From positions 58,901 through 122,900 of the forward strand of contig NZ_JADQTO010000029.1 in the NCBI RefSeq assembly GCF_015704865.1: a stretch of 64,000 bases of DNA. Direction: 5' to 3'. This document shows positions 36,228-45,061 of the stretch, in pieces. Position 1 is the first letter of the stretch. Every line of letters starts with the position of its first letter. Below the pieces are notes generated by a model. The model was not told the DNA's origin. It made no database searches and saw nothing but the letters and a program-made list of their open reading frames with translations. The DNA comes from Actinoplanes aureus (lineage in GTDB: Bacteria; Actinomycetota; Actinomycetes; Mycobacteriales; Micromonosporaceae). A program made the translations under genes and the position numbers.

Positions 36228-36287
36228 GCCAGAAGAATCGTGACTGAGCCTGCCCGCAGCGGAAAACCGAAGAAGAATCGTGACTGA
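36219..36287. repeat. Triplicated CGTGACTGA segment at the ettA-thioesterase junction
   Basis: CGTGACTGA occurs at 36219-36227 (the ettA stop), 36239-36247 and 36279-36287 (the thioesterase start). The last two are preceded by the same AGAAGAAT. The middle copy creates a GTG-initiated 15-codon mini-frame that stops at the third copy. It looks like a recent local duplication of the start region. Confidence 0.7.
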
Positions 36288-36699
36288 AAGCGGACGCTTC
36301 GCTTACGACGTGGCCGTGCGCTGGTCCGACATGGACGCGTACGGGCACGTCAACAACGCTCGCTTCCTCACTCTTTACGAGGAGGCCCGAGTGGCGATGT
36401 TCTTCGTCGGAGCCAAGGCGCACGGTCTGGGCTCCTTCGAGGAGGGCATCGTGATCGCCCGGCACGAGATCGACTACGTGCGCCCGGTCGACTTCGGTGA
36501 TCCGGTGCGCATCGAGATGTGGGTCTCCGAGCTGCGGGCCGCCTCGTTCACCGTCTCCTACGAGCTGTTCGACGACGGCGTGCTGGCCAGCCGGGCGAAA
36601 TCGGTGTGTGTGCCGTACAACCTGGTCAAGGGGCATCCGCGCCGGCTTTCCGAGGCGGAGCGGGACTTCCTGAAGCCGTACACCGAGGTTCGGTCATGA
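36280..36699 (+). CDS. Hotdog-fold acyl-CoA thioesterase (YbgC/4HBT family)
   Basis: A 139-aa single-hotdog thioesterase. The catalytic-region motif is RWSDMDAYGHVNNARFLTLYEEAR, with the aspartate of DMDAYGH typical of 4-hydroxybenzoyl-CoA thioesterase-like enzymes, followed by IARHEIDYVRPVDFGDPV. GTG start 36280. It lies 52 bp after ettA and overlaps the next gene (ATGA). The acyl substrate is unknown. A homologue (Rv2475c, from memory) lies near ettA in mycobacteria too. Confidence 0.88.
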   Translation: MTESGRFAYDVAVRWSDMDAYGHVNNARFLTLYEEARVAMFFVGAKAHGLGSFEEGIVIARHEIDYVRPVDFGDPVRIEMWVSELRAASFTVSYELFDDGVLASRAKSVCVPYNLVKGHPRRLSEAERDFLKPYTEVRS

Positions 36700-37355
36700 G
36701 TTCGCACGGCCTGCTCGGGGTTCCCGACGCGGGCGCGTTCCTGGCCCGGCTCACCCGGCTGGACCCGGCGGCGCCGGTGCGGTTGCGCTCGTCCGGGGGC
36801 CGCACCGCGCTCTGGGCCCACCTGCCCTGGGACGTCATGGTCACCCGTGAGGTGGCCGGCCCCGGGCCGGGCGACGCCACGGTTTCGGCGGCCCAACTGC
36901 TGGCGGTGCTGGCCGCCGGAGGCGAAGGGCTGCCGGAACGGCGGGACACCCAGTGGCGCTGGCCGTTGCCACCGGCCGCCAGCAAGGCGGTCGAGTCCAT
37001 CTCCGGCGCCGAGCTGGCGCAGCTCGCCGCGGCGGCGGCCGGAACCCTGCGGGAGATCTCGGCCGGTGGAATGTCCGGCCGCGCGGTCGGGCAGCGGGCG
37101 GTACGCGACGCCTTACTGGATCACGTCGCCCTCGTCGTCACGCCGGAGAGCGGCGCCCCGGTGCAGGTGTCGCAGCGGCTCGTGCAGGCCGTCGCACGGA
37201 TGGGATTCCTGGGTCCGCAAGACGCGGAACCCGCCGAGGCGAGAGTCCGGATTGCCGGCGGCTGGGTGGGAATTTCTGCACCATATGGAGTAGCTTGGCG
37301 ACAGAGCGTTCATAAATTGACCGTTACGCCGATGGCGATTCACCCGAACGGGTGA
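36696..37355 (+). CDS. Conserved hypothetical protein after thioesterase
   Basis: A 219-aa soluble protein whose ATG at 36696 overlaps the thioesterase stop. The N-terminal half is LWAHLPWDVMVTREV-like beta structure. The middle is Ala-rich and helical (ELAQLAAAAAGTLREI), and the end contains GGWVGISAPYGVAWRQ. No motif with a known function is recognised. Tight coupling to the thioesterase suggests a shared process. Confidence 0.6.
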   Translation: MSSHGLLGVPDAGAFLARLTRLDPAAPVRLRSSGGRTALWAHLPWDVMVTREVAGPGPGDATVSAAQLLAVLAAGGEGLPERRDTQWRWPLPPAASKAVESISGAELAQLAAAAAGTLREISAGGMSGRAVGQRAVRDALLDHVALVVTPESGAPVQVSQRLVQAVARMGFLGPQDAEPAEARVRIAGGWVGISAPYGVAWRQSVHKLTVTPMAIHPNG

Positions 37356-37484
37356 CGCCGCATCGTTCTTCCGGTCCCGCCCTCCGGTTGGGGGGATGAC
37401 CATCCCGAACTGGACGGGTACCGTCGGCCCTCGGGTCCACTGCTACGTCCGGCGGGGGGTCTGTTCGGGAGTGAGGTGCACACG

Positions 37485-38069
37485 ATGCCGTGGTGGTCAT
37501 GGCGTCCGGGATCGGCTGCGGGCAACGAGCCGGATACCGGTGGCGAGGTCGCGGTGCAGAGCACCGTCCGCGTCGGTGTCCCGGCCCAACGTGAGCCAGG
37601 CCGTGCCGGCGTTCCATCTGATCTGTCCACGACCGGATCGTCCTCCGATTCGGTTACACCGGTCTCGCTGACGCGTATCGGCAAGGCGCTCGATCTGCTC
37701 GACATCCGATTCCTCGCCGATGGTGGCGGCAGCCTGCTGGCGATGTGGGAGCGGCATGCCGTCCTGTTCACACTCGAGGGTCCGGACGACGAGATCCTCG
37801 TCATGCGGGCACGCCCGCACGCGACGGTCCCGCCGGACTGGGCCGACCGCGCCTACCGCGTGGTGAATGAGTGGAACCACACGCGACGCTTCTGCAAGGC
37901 GTATGTGGGGGATCCCACCGAGCGCGGGCAGTTGCCGATATACGCCGAGCTCCAGGTGCCGCTCGCCGCCGGGGCGCACGACGCGCTCGTGGTGGAGCTG
38001 CTGGACTGCGGCGCGGCCGTCGCCACCTCGTTCGTCGACTGGCTGCACGACGAGGGTGCGCTGCTCTGA
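37485..38069 (+). CDS. YbjN-domain protein
   Basis: A 194-aa protein from ATG 37485 (GTG 37476 adds three residues). After a low-complexity N-terminal 60 residues comes a YbjN/type III chaperone-like fold with RIGKALDLLDIRFLADGGG, MWERHAVLFTLEG, RAYRVVNEWNHTRRFCKAYVGD and a helical C-terminus. YbjN proteins are alpha/beta proteins of unclear, sometimes regulatory, function. It follows the thioesterase operon after 129 bp and is convergent with the propeller gene. Confidence 0.75.
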   Translation: MPWWSWRPGSAAGNEPDTGGEVAVQSTVRVGVPAQREPGRAGVPSDLSTTGSSSDSVTPVSLTRIGKALDLLDIRFLADGGGSLLAMWERHAVLFTLEGPDDEILVMRARPHATVPPDWADRAYRVVNEWNHTRRFCKAYVGDPTERGQLPIYAELQVPLAAGAHDALVVELLDCGAAVATSFVDWLHDEGALL

Positions 38070-38079
38070 GTCGCCGGGC

Positions 38080-39351
38080 TCAGCCCCCGAGGGGGAACAT
38101 GCCGACTCGGCCGTGGTATTCGCGGCCCAGCTGATCGGTGTCCGAGCCGACCAGCAGGCCCTCGGGTGCGGTGAGGAAGGCGCGCACGCCGACACCGCGG
38201 GAGCGGGTCGGGTTCCACGGCAGTGCCTTGCCGGTGCTGGGGTTGACCGCGCCGATGCCGGGCCGGGAGACGGCGCCCGGGCCGGGGCCGTTGCCGTCAG
38301 TGCCGTACGGGTTGTCGAACCAGCGCTGGTGTCCGCCCAGGTAGACCGCCGGACCGGTGATCGCGACGGCGTAAAGCGAGTCGCCGCCGGTGCGCTGCAC
38401 CCAGGTCGGGTTCTGCCGCCCGCCGGCCCGGGTCTCGAACCGGGCGGCCGAGTCACACAGCTTCTGCGCCGAGGACGCCCGGCCGGTCGCGGCGATCACG
38501 ATGTAGGACGCGTCCGGGGAGAACTTGACCTGCCGCAGGTAGGTGTCGAAGCCCGGCATGCACGCCGGCTTGAAGGCGTCGGTGTACCAGCTGGTCAGTA
38601 CGGCCGGGGAGCCGCCGACGTCGAAGAGCGCGATCTGCGTACGGTCGCTGGTGCCCGACCGGAGGAACGCGCCGACCGCGATCAGCTTGCGCCCGTCGGG
38701 GGAGACGTCGAAGTGTTCGACCCGGACCCGCTTCAGGCCTGGGCCGGAGAGGCGGGCGTCGAAGTTCGGGTCGACCGCCCCGCTGATGGCGTTGAGCCGG
38801 GCCAGCCCGGTCCGCCGTACGCCGTTGATGGCCGAGAAGGTGCCGCCGGTATAAAGCCGTTCGCCGCGGACGGCCAGCGCGCGCACGTCGCCCCAGTTGG
38901 CTCGGGCGCCGAACGAACTGATCCGCTCACCGGTGCGGACCGAGACCCGGGCCAGCCCGCGCTGTGCGCCGCCGTTGACGGTCTTGAAGGCGCCGCCGAT
39001 GTAGACCGTGTGGTCGGGGCCCGCCGCCAGCGAGTAGACCGCGCCGTCCACCTGCGGGGCGAAAGTCCGGATCGCGCCGTCGTGCAGGCCGAACGCGAAG
39101 ATGTTCTTCCGGGCCAGGGTCTGCCGGCGGCTGCTGTCGGTCACCTTCGTGAAGGCCCCGCCGACCACCACCGTGTCGCCCACCAGGGCCAGCGCCCAAA
39201 CCGTGCCGTCCAGAACGTGCGGTGTGTAGTCGACCGGGTTGGTCGAGACCACCGACGAATGGGCACGGTCGGCGACCGCAGGTGGTGTCGTGGCCACCGC
39301 CGCAACGGCGACGAACGCCACAGCGGCGGCAGCGAGCAGACGACGACGCAT
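38080..39351 (-). CDS. Secreted beta-propeller protein (delta-60/DUF5122-like repeats)
   Basis: A 423-aa exported protein. A signal peptide (about 1-28, ending AVADRA) precedes about six propeller blades marked by repeated VYIGGAFKTVNG, LYTGGTFSAING and VVVGGAFTKV segments. The C-terminal blade ends at VGMFPLGG. Cysteines (FKPACMPG, AQKLCDSA) suggest one disulfide. Such propellers often bind polymers or proteins at the cell surface; no catalytic site is visible. ATG at 39351. Confidence 0.78.
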   Translation of the reverse strand: MRRRLLAAAAVAFVAVAAVATTPPAVADRAHSSVVSTNPVDYTPHVLDGTVWALALVGDTVVVGGAFTKVTDSSRRQTLARKNIFAFGLHDGAIRTFAPQVDGAVYSLAAGPDHTVYIGGAFKTVNGGAQRGLARVSVRTGERISSFGARANWGDVRALAVRGERLYTGGTFSAINGVRRTGLARLNAISGAVDPNFDARLSGPGLKRVRVEHFDVSPDGRKLIAVGAFLRSGTSDRTQIALFDVGGSPAVLTSWYTDAFKPACMPGFDTYLRQVKFSPDASYIVIAATGRASSAQKLCDSAARFETRAGGRQNPTWVQRTGGDSLYAVAITGPAVYLGGHQRWFDNPYGTDGNGPGPGAVSRPGIGAVNPSTGKALPWNPTRSRGVGVRAFLTAPEGLLVGSDTDQLGREYHGRVGMFPLGG

Positions 39352-39417
39352 CAGACGGCTCTCCCGGGATCGTGAGTGACATCCCGATCAACGAGCCACC
39401 GGCGGACGCGACACGAT

Positions 39418-39831
39418 TCAGTGAGTGGGTTCCGCGTTGTCCATCGCGTTCACCATGAAGTAGGCCGCTCGCTCCAGGTAGTCCCAGAGTGCGCTGTGGT
39501 ACGGCGCGGCCAGCCCGAGCGAGTCGACCGCCTCCCGCATGTGACGCAGCCAGGCGTCACGCGCGGCGGGGTCGACCCGGAACGGCGCGTGCCGCATCCG
39601 CAGCCGCGGATGTCCGCGGGAGGCCGAGTACGTGTTCGGCCCGCCCCAGTACTGCATGAGGAAGAGCGTGAGCCGATCCGCGGCTGGTCCGAGGTCCTCC
39701 TCCGGGTACATCGGGCGGAGCAGCGGGTCCTGCGCGACGCCCTCGTAGAACTTGTCCACGAGGCGCCGGAACGTGGGCTCGCCACCGACGGCGGCGAACA
39801 GGCTGACCTCTTCCGGTTCGGGTGCACTCAC
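39418..39831 (-). CDS. glbO: Truncated haemoglobin, group II (GlbO)
   Basis: A 137-aa trHb2/O protein from GTG 39831. Haem-pocket residues can be assigned: B10 Tyr in DKFYEGV (Y29), CD1 Tyr in LMQYWGGP (Y61), proximal His in MRHAPF (H81) and the group II G8 Trp in RDAWLRHM (W94). GlbO binds oxygen with high affinity and supports peroxide or NO handling or electron transfer. It lies between the propeller gene and an MFS transporter on the minus strand. Rv2470 is the mycobacterial counterpart. Confidence 0.94.
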   Translation of the reverse strand: MSAPEPEEVSLFAAVGGEPTFRRLVDKFYEGVAQDPLLRPMYPEEDLGPAADRLTLFLMQYWGGPNTYSASRGHPRLRMRHAPFRVDPAARDAWLRHMREAVDSLGLAAPYHSALWDYLERAAYFMVNAMDNAEPTH

Positions 39832-39860
39832 CGTTCCATCCTGCCAGCCCGCGGATCGGT

Positions 39861-41240
39861 TCAACGGTTCGGCCGGTGCCGCTCCGGTGTGACGCTCGTC
39901 GTCGGCACCCGAGCCGAGCCCGGGCCGGGGGCCTGACGGGCCGGCTCGGTGGTGGCCGCCGCCTCGACGGCCGCGGTGAACGTCTTCGGGCTCGGCCACC
40001 TGAGCGCGAGCAGGATCATCGCGAGCGTGCCGCCGATGCTCCACAGGCCGACGACCAGCGGCAGCCAGAAGTGGTCGGCGAGCGTACCGGTGATCATCAC
40101 GGCGCCGAACTGGCTCAGCTGGACCCCGCTGTTCACCACGCCGAAGGCGCGGGCCCGGAAGTGATGCGGCAGGGCCAGCACGAAGGTCGCGTTGAGTGTC
40201 GGCATCAGGGCGCCCTGGATCACGCCGGAGAACATCACCAGCAGGGCGACGACCGATGCCGGCGGCCCGGCGAGCGAGGGCACCAGGAAGAGCGGTGGAA
40301 GAACCGCGAGGTACGGGATCAGCCGGGCCCGGCGGGCAGCGGGCACGAGCCGGTTGAACAGGATGCCACCGAACACGAACCCGAACGGCCCGGCCGCCAT
40401 GATCAATCCCTGGTCGAGTCCCCGGGTCCCCGGATCCGGGGTGCCCTCGGCCGCCCAGGCGGCGGCCAGGCCCTCCGGAACGATGGCGAAGACGGTCGTC
40501 GTGAACACCACGATGACGATCGACCGCAGCGCCGCGTGCCCGAAGACCAGGTGAAATCCCTCGGCGGTCTCCCGGAGCAGGTGGGTGCGCTGGGTGCGGC
40601 CGAAGGCCGCCGGCCGGCGGCCGACGCCGAAGGCGATGAGCAACGCGGACAGGGCGAACGTGGCGACGTCGATACCGAGCGCGATCCGGGGTGTCAGCGC
40701 CACGGCGAGGGTGGCGCCGGCCATGTATCCGATGACCTGGGCGGCCTGCCCGCTGGTCTGGTTGGTGGTGAGAGCGAGCGCGAGGCGCTCGCGGCCGACC
40801 ACCGCCGGCAGCAGCGCCGAGCGCGCCGCCTGCGTCGGTGGCGCGCCGAGGCTGGAGAGGAACAGCAGCACCAGCATCACCGGCACGGGCACGTCGGGAA
40901 TGAGCAGCAGCCCGATCAGCACCATCCGGCACAGGTCGGAGGTGATCATCACCCGCCGGTACGGGTACCGCTCGGCGAGCGCGGCCAGCACCGGCCCGAA
41001 GAACCAGGGCAGGTAGCTGATCGCGAAGGAGGCCGCGGAGAGCAGCACCGACTCGCTCTGGTGGTAGACGAGAACGGTGACCGCCGCCCGGGAGAGGTAG
41101 TCACCGATCCAGTTGACCAGCGTCGAGAAGTAAAGCGCCCGGTATTCCGGCAAGCTGAAGATGTCGCGGAAAGTAACCGCATCCTCACCTTGAGTCACCA
41201 CGTCGGCCGCAGTGCTCGGCCGTTCGGGGTCTTCGGACAC
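39861..41240 (-). CDS. MFS transporter
   Basis: A 459-aa major-facilitator protein with about twelve hydrophobic segments, of the MFS_3/enterobactin exporter-like type. YHQSESVLLSAASFAISYLP is near TM2, the cytoplasmic loop motif is AERYPYRRVMI, and LGAPPTQAARSALLP follows. I chose GTG 41240, which has GGAGGG five bases upstream, over ATG 41252. The last 30 residues are a soluble Pro/Thr-rich tail. The substrate is unknown; multidrug or siderophore efflux is typical. Confidence 0.85.
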   Translation of the reverse strand: MSEDPERPSTAADVVTQGEDAVTFRDIFSLPEYRALYFSTLVNWIGDYLSRAAVTVLVYHQSESVLLSAASFAISYLPWFFGPVLAALAERYPYRRVMITSDLCRMVLIGLLLIPDVPVPVMLVLLFLSSLGAPPTQAARSALLPAVVGRERLALALTTNQTSGQAAQVIGYMAGATLAVALTPRIALGIDVATFALSALLIAFGVGRRPAAFGRTQRTHLLRETAEGFHLVFGHAALRSIVIVVFTTTVFAIVPEGLAAAWAAEGTPDPGTRGLDQGLIMAAGPFGFVFGGILFNRLVPAARRARLIPYLAVLPPLFLVPSLAGPPASVVALLVMFSGVIQGALMPTLNATFVLALPHHFRARAFGVVNSGVQLSQFGAVMITGTLADHFWLPLVVGLWSIGGTLAMILLALRWPSPKTFTAAVEAAATTEPARQAPGPGSARVPTTSVTPERHRPNR

Positions 41241-41441
41241 CAAGCCCTCCATCGATGTCGACGATCGTCGAGGGCCGACGATGGCCGGGCACGCCCACGG
41301 GCAGCCCGGACGTGAACGTGCTTGTATGTGCAGAATCTGTAGCGGATTCTGCCCGATCGTCCGAGTCAATGCTAGGGCAGTTGGGGTAAAAATCGGCCAT
41401 TTGGTCGAGGGCGAAAGCCTGTCCCGTCGCGTATGCGCAGG

Positions 41442-42533
41442 TCAGGTGGCGCCGCCCGGGCGCTGGTCAGCGGCCGAAGATGAGGAACTCTCCGGTCCGG
41501 CGAGCCAGGCGGGCGGGATCGCGCTGCGGGGTCCCAGGCGCGACGCGGCGATCCGTTCGGAGATGCCGGAGGCGTCCAGAGCCTCGGTCAGGGCCCGGCG
41601 CAGCTCCCGCTGAACGATCGGCTGGCTGTCCGCGGTGGTCTTGGCGATCGTCCGGATCACCGCGCCGTCCACGGTGAGCTGCTCGACGCCGACCACCTCC
41701 GGCGGCTCGAGGAACTCGGTCTGGTGCTCCGGCTCGGCCGCGACAGCGGTGGCCGCCGCTTTCAACACACCGACCGCCTCCTCGGCGTTGACGAAGCCGA
41801 TCGGGATGTCGATGACGACCATGGCCCAGCCCTGGCTCTTGTTGCCGACCCGGATGATCTCGCCGTTGCGGATGTACCAGAGCACACCGCGGGCGTCGCG
41901 AACCGTGGTGATCCGCAGGCCGACGCTCTCCACCACACCGGTGGCCTCACCCAGGTCCACCGTGTCGCCCACGCCGTACTGATCCTCCAGCAGCATGAAC
42001 AGCCCGGCGATCAGATCCTTGACCAGGCTCTGCGCGCCGAAGCCGATGGCCACGCCGACGATGCCCGCGCTGGCCAGCAGCGGGCCGAGGTTGAAGCCCA
42101 GCTCGCCGAGCACCAGGAGCCCGGCCATGGTGAAGACCACCGCGCTGACGAAGCTGCGCAACACCGAACCGATCGCCTCGGCCCGCTGCCGGCGCCGCTC
42201 CGGGATGAACTGGCCCTCCTCGGCGGTGACCGTCACCTTCTCCTTGAGCGGCTTCAGCAGCGCCGGCATCGCGGCGCGCGAGGTGCTCTGGGTGAGCCGG
42301 TCGATCGCGCGGTGCAGCAGCCAGCGGATGAGCAGCGCGACCAGGATGATGCCGAGGACCCGCAGCGGTTTCACCACGAACACGTAACTGCTCTTGGCCA
42401 GCCACGGGCTCACGTCATTGTTGATCAACCAGGTGCACAACGTGTCGGCCTTGCAGGACGCGGAGATGTCCGGCGTCTGGTAGACGTCGACCGAGCCACT
42501 GGGATTGGGGGTGGGGGCGGCAACAAGAAGCAC
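41442..42533 (-). CDS. MscS-family small-conductance mechanosensitive channel
   Basis: A 363-aa channel. Transmembrane helices lie near 52-70 and 120-145. The pore helix TM3 reads LASAGIVGVAIGFGAQSLVKDLIAGLFML and continues into the beta domain YGVGDTVDLGEATGVVESVGLR. The C-terminal domain ends with a Ser-rich tail. It relieves turgor on osmotic downshift. GTG start at 42533. Confidence 0.92.
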   Translation of the reverse strand: MLLVAAPTPNPSGSVDVYQTPDISASCKADTLCTWLINNDVSPWLAKSSYVFVVKPLRVLGIILVALLIRWLLHRAIDRLTQSTSRAAMPALLKPLKEKVTVTAEEGQFIPERRRQRAEAIGSVLRSFVSAVVFTMAGLLVLGELGFNLGPLLASAGIVGVAIGFGAQSLVKDLIAGLFMLLEDQYGVGDTVDLGEATGVVESVGLRITTVRDARGVLWYIRNGEIIRVGNKSQGWAMVVIDIPIGFVNAEEAVGVLKAAATAVAAEPEHQTEFLEPPEVVGVEQLTVDGAVIRTIAKTTADSQPIVQRELRRALTEALDASGISERIAASRLGPRSAIPPAWLAGPESSSSSAADQRPGGAT

Positions 42534-42722
42534 GGGAAGTCAAGGTACCGGGTTCGGCTGGCCGAAGACCTCAGACGTTTACCCCAAGGCCACAGATTGT
42601 GCTCGCAATTTGGTTATTCATCAGGGACTATTGGCGCACGGGCCTCGGCAACGAGGCGCGGATCACACACGCATGGGCTACGGGAGCGGTAAGCAGCACC
42701 TGACACCGGAAGGGTGATCGCG

Positions 42723-43268
42723 ATGCCTGACATACGACCCACAGTGGGCTCTTCCGCGTTAGTGCTGAACGCTACCTACGAGCCGCTGTGCGTCGTATCG
42801 GTGCGTCGGGCGACCATCCTGCTGCTGACCGCCAAGGCGGAGTGCGTCTCCGACGGAGACGGCATGCTGCACAGTGCGCACCAGACACTCCCGGTCCCCT
42901 CCGTCGTCCGCCTGACCAGGTACGTGAAAGTGCCGTACCGGACGCATGTCGGACTTTCCCGTCGGGCCATCTTCGCCCGTGACGGCGGCCGCTGCGCCTA
43001 CTGCCGCGGTTCCGCCGAGACCATCGACCACGTCTTCCCGCGCAGCCGCGGTGGCTTGCACGCCTGGGAGAACGTGGTCGCCGCTTGTGCCAAGTGCAAT
43101 CACAGCAAGGGCGACAAGACCCCGGCCGAGCTCGGCTGGCGGCTGCACGCCCTGCCGGCCGCTCCCCGGGGCGTGGCCTGGCGCGTCCTCGGTCACCGTA
43201 CGCCCGATCCCCGTTGGATGGACTGGTTGGACCTGCCGTCCTCGACGGTCGCGGCCGAGGCGGCGTAA
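42723..43268 (+). CDS. HNH endonuclease domain protein
   Basis: A 181-aa protein with the compact HNH fold CAYCRGSAETIDHVFPRSRGG and ACAKCNHSKGDKTP: two CxxC zinc knuckles and the catalytic DHV. The N-terminal PTVGSSALVLNATYEPL is conserved in actinobacterial relatives such as Rv2469c. I chose ATG 42723 (nine bases after GGAAGG) over GTG 42714. A vertical, widely conserved housekeeping gene rather than a mobile homing enzyme; the true role is not known. Confidence 0.9.
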   Translation: MPDIRPTVGSSALVLNATYEPLCVVSVRRATILLLTAKAECVSDGDGMLHSAHQTLPVPSVVRLTRYVKVPYRTHVGLSRRAIFARDGGRCAYCRGSAETIDHVFPRSRGGLHAWENVVAACAKCNHSKGDKTPAELGWRLHALPAAPRGVAWRVLGHRTPDPRWMDWLDLPSSTVAAEAA

Positions 43269-43279
43269 GCCGCCTTTTT
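43258..43279 (+). terminator. Rho-independent terminator overlapping the HNH stop codon
   Basis: AGGCGGC-GTAA-GCCGCCT forms a perfect 7-bp stem directly followed by a T-run (43275-43279). The loop contains the TAA stop codon of the HNH gene (43266-43268), so termination of translation and transcription coincide. It abuts the stop of the convergent sortase gene. Confidence 0.85.
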
Positions 43280-44079
43280 CACCCCTCCCGGGCGTCGATG
43301 AGGGAGGCGAAGACGATGATGTTGTCGGCGTATCCCTCCCGGCCACCGAGCCACTCGCCGCCGCACGTCAACAACCGCAGCGAGGGCCGGCTGTAATCGG
43401 CGTAGACGCGGTCAACGGGTAACCGGTCCTTGTCGAACGTCTCCACCGAGTTCACCTCGAAAACGGCCACCGAGCCGTCCGCGCGGGCCACCTCGATCTC
43501 CTCACCCGGCTTCAGCTCGTCCAGGTCGTGAAAGACCGACGGCCCGGTACGCGTGTCCGCGTGCCCCACGATCAGCGCGGGCCCGAACTGCCCCGGCGTC
43601 GGCCCGCCGTCGAACCAGCCCGCCTCGTCGTGCCGTTTCAGCGGCGGCACGCCGACCGAGCCGTCGTCCGCCCGGCCCACCTCCAGAACCGACGCGGACA
43701 CCCCGATCGACGGGATCTCCAGCCGCTCGGGCCGGCTCGGCTCGAGCACCGGGAAGGCGCGAGCCGGCGGCTTGTCCGGACCGCGGAACAGGTCGCCCAG
43801 GTCGAATCCGGTCGCGACGCCGAGCCCCATGCCGACGCAGAAGAGCCCGACGAAGAGCAGCGCCAGGGCGATCAGGCCGACCGTGCCGGACCGGCGCCCG
43901 CGCAGCGGCCGGGGCGACGGGCGCCGCCGCGGTTGGGGAACCCGAAAGGGGGAACGCCCCGGTGTGCTCGGCGTGGGCGGCAGGGGACCGGTCACCACAC
44001 CGGGCGGCGGCGCGGCGATCACCTGTGCCGGCCGTTTGTGCTGCACGGACTTCGGCACGCGGCCGGTTCCGCCGGTCAT
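43279..44079 (-). CDS. Class F sortase
   Basis: A 266-aa membrane-anchored transpeptidase. A Pro/Arg-rich cytoplasmic N-terminus precedes one transmembrane helix (about 67-90) and an external sortase domain. The probable triad is H173 (IVGHADT), C239 (LLTCGG) and R248 (GGREGYADN). The pattern LxTCGG followed by YADNIIVFA is typical of actinobacterial class F enzymes. ATG at 44079. The gene just upstream encodes an exported protein with a degenerate sorting signal, a likely partner. Confidence 0.9.
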   Translation of the reverse strand: MTGGTGRVPKSVQHKRPAQVIAAPPPGVVTGPLPPTPSTPGRSPFRVPQPRRRPSPRPLRGRRSGTVGLIALALLFVGLFCVGMGLGVATGFDLGDLFRGPDKPPARAFPVLEPSRPERLEIPSIGVSASVLEVGRADDGSVGVPPLKRHDEAGWFDGGPTPGQFGPALIVGHADTRTGPSVFHDLDELKPGEEIEVARADGSVAVFEVNSVETFDKDRLPVDRVYADYSRPSLRLLTCGGEWLGGREGYADNIIVFASLIDAREG

Positions 44080-44086
44080 CGCGGCC

Positions 44087-44590
44087 TCAGCCGACTCGCC
44101 GGCGGCGGAACGACAGGACAGCGAGCGCCAGACCGGCCACGATGGCCGCCAGGCCACCCCCGACCAGGATCGACGCGGTCGGACCCGGCGCGGTCCCGCC
44201 GCCGCCGGTGGCCGGGCCTCGGGTCGGCTCCACCTTGGCGACGACGTGCAGCGTGGCGGTCGCGGCGCCGCCCTTGGGGCATCGCAGGGCGGCCGGGTAG
44301 TCGCCGGGCTCGGTGTCCGCGGGCACCCGGACCGTCGCGGTCAGGAACCCGAACTCGGGCTGGACGGTGACCTCACCGAACGGCTCGGCGGTCACGGTGG
44401 CCGGCTCCAGGTTGTCGTCGCAGGAGGCGCGCAACGACAGCTCGTCCCCGGCGGGCACGGTGCTCGGATTGAGCTCCACGAAGACCGCCGCGGCGGCGTG
44501 CGCGGCCGGGACCTGCACCAGGGCCGGTACGCCAGGGACGGCCAGGCCCACGGCCAGGGCCGCCGCAGCGGCGGGGACGGAGATGCGCAT
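44087..44590 (-). CDS. Exported surface protein, candidate sortase substrate
   Basis: A 167-aa protein. It has a signal peptide (about 1-33) and a single beta-rich domain with two cysteines (C57 and C104). The C-terminal tail has the layout of a cell-wall sorting signal: GPATG at 125-129, a Gly/Pro spacer, a hydrophobic helix (141-160) and RRRR (162-165). The pentapeptide lacks the leading Leu of LPxTG. It ends 7 bp before the sortase ATG, so the two genes are co-transcribed. Confidence 0.72.
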   Translation of the reverse strand: MRISVPAAAAALAVGLAVPGVPALVQVPAAHAAAAVFVELNPSTVPAGDELSLRASCDDNLEPATVTAEPFGEVTVQPEFGFLTATVRVPADTEPGDYPAALRCPKGGAATATLHVVAKVEPTRGPATGGGGTAPGPTASILVGGGLAAIVAGLALAVLSFRRRRVG

Positions 44591-44788
44591 GAGACCCCCT
44601 CCTGCCGTTCGCGGCGGAAAATACGCGGACGGCGCGTGAGGGTGATTTTCGCATCTCGGAGCACATTCCGCGTAGATCCCGACGGCGTGAGACGCCGGTT
44701 CGAGACCCGACGGTCCGACACGACTCGCGCTCCGCTACCGTGATTGTTGTTCAGAATCCAGGATTACCCGGCGCCTGGGGGCGTTCAG

Positions 44789-45061
44789 TTGACAGTAATC
44801 AGCACCGTTCTGGTCTTTGTGATTATTCCGGCCGCGGTCATCGGGGCGGTTGCGGCGCTCGTGCTCAGCAGCTCCGACAAGTCGAAGCCGTCTCGCCGTT
44901 ACCGGCCGGGCCGGCCGTACGAGTTTCCCGCGATGTGGCTGACCGCCGCGCCGGAGCGGGTCGCCGCCGCCACGAGCGAGCACCATGGACTGGTCATCGA
45001 GGACAGCTCCGGTGCCCCGGTCCGGCCCGGTCCTACAGGAGGCGCAAGTGACAGTTGGTGA
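44789..45061 (+). CDS. CtaJ-like aa3 cytochrome oxidase accessory subunit
   Basis: A 90-aa protein from TTG 44789, preceded by GGGGG. One N-terminal transmembrane helix (STVLVFVIIPAAVIGAVAALVL) is followed by YRPGRPYEFPAMWLTAAPE. This matches the pattern I recall for the small CtaJ subunit of the actinobacterial bc1-aa3 supercomplex. It overlaps the DUF5130 gene downstream by 14 bp, as in mycobacterial neighbourhoods. The assignment rests on that motif and context, not on a search. Confidence 0.62.
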   Translation: MTVISTVLVFVIIPAAVIGAVAALVLSSSDKSKPSRRYRPGRPYEFPAMWLTAAPERVAAATSEHHGLVIEDSSGAPVRPGPTGGASDSW

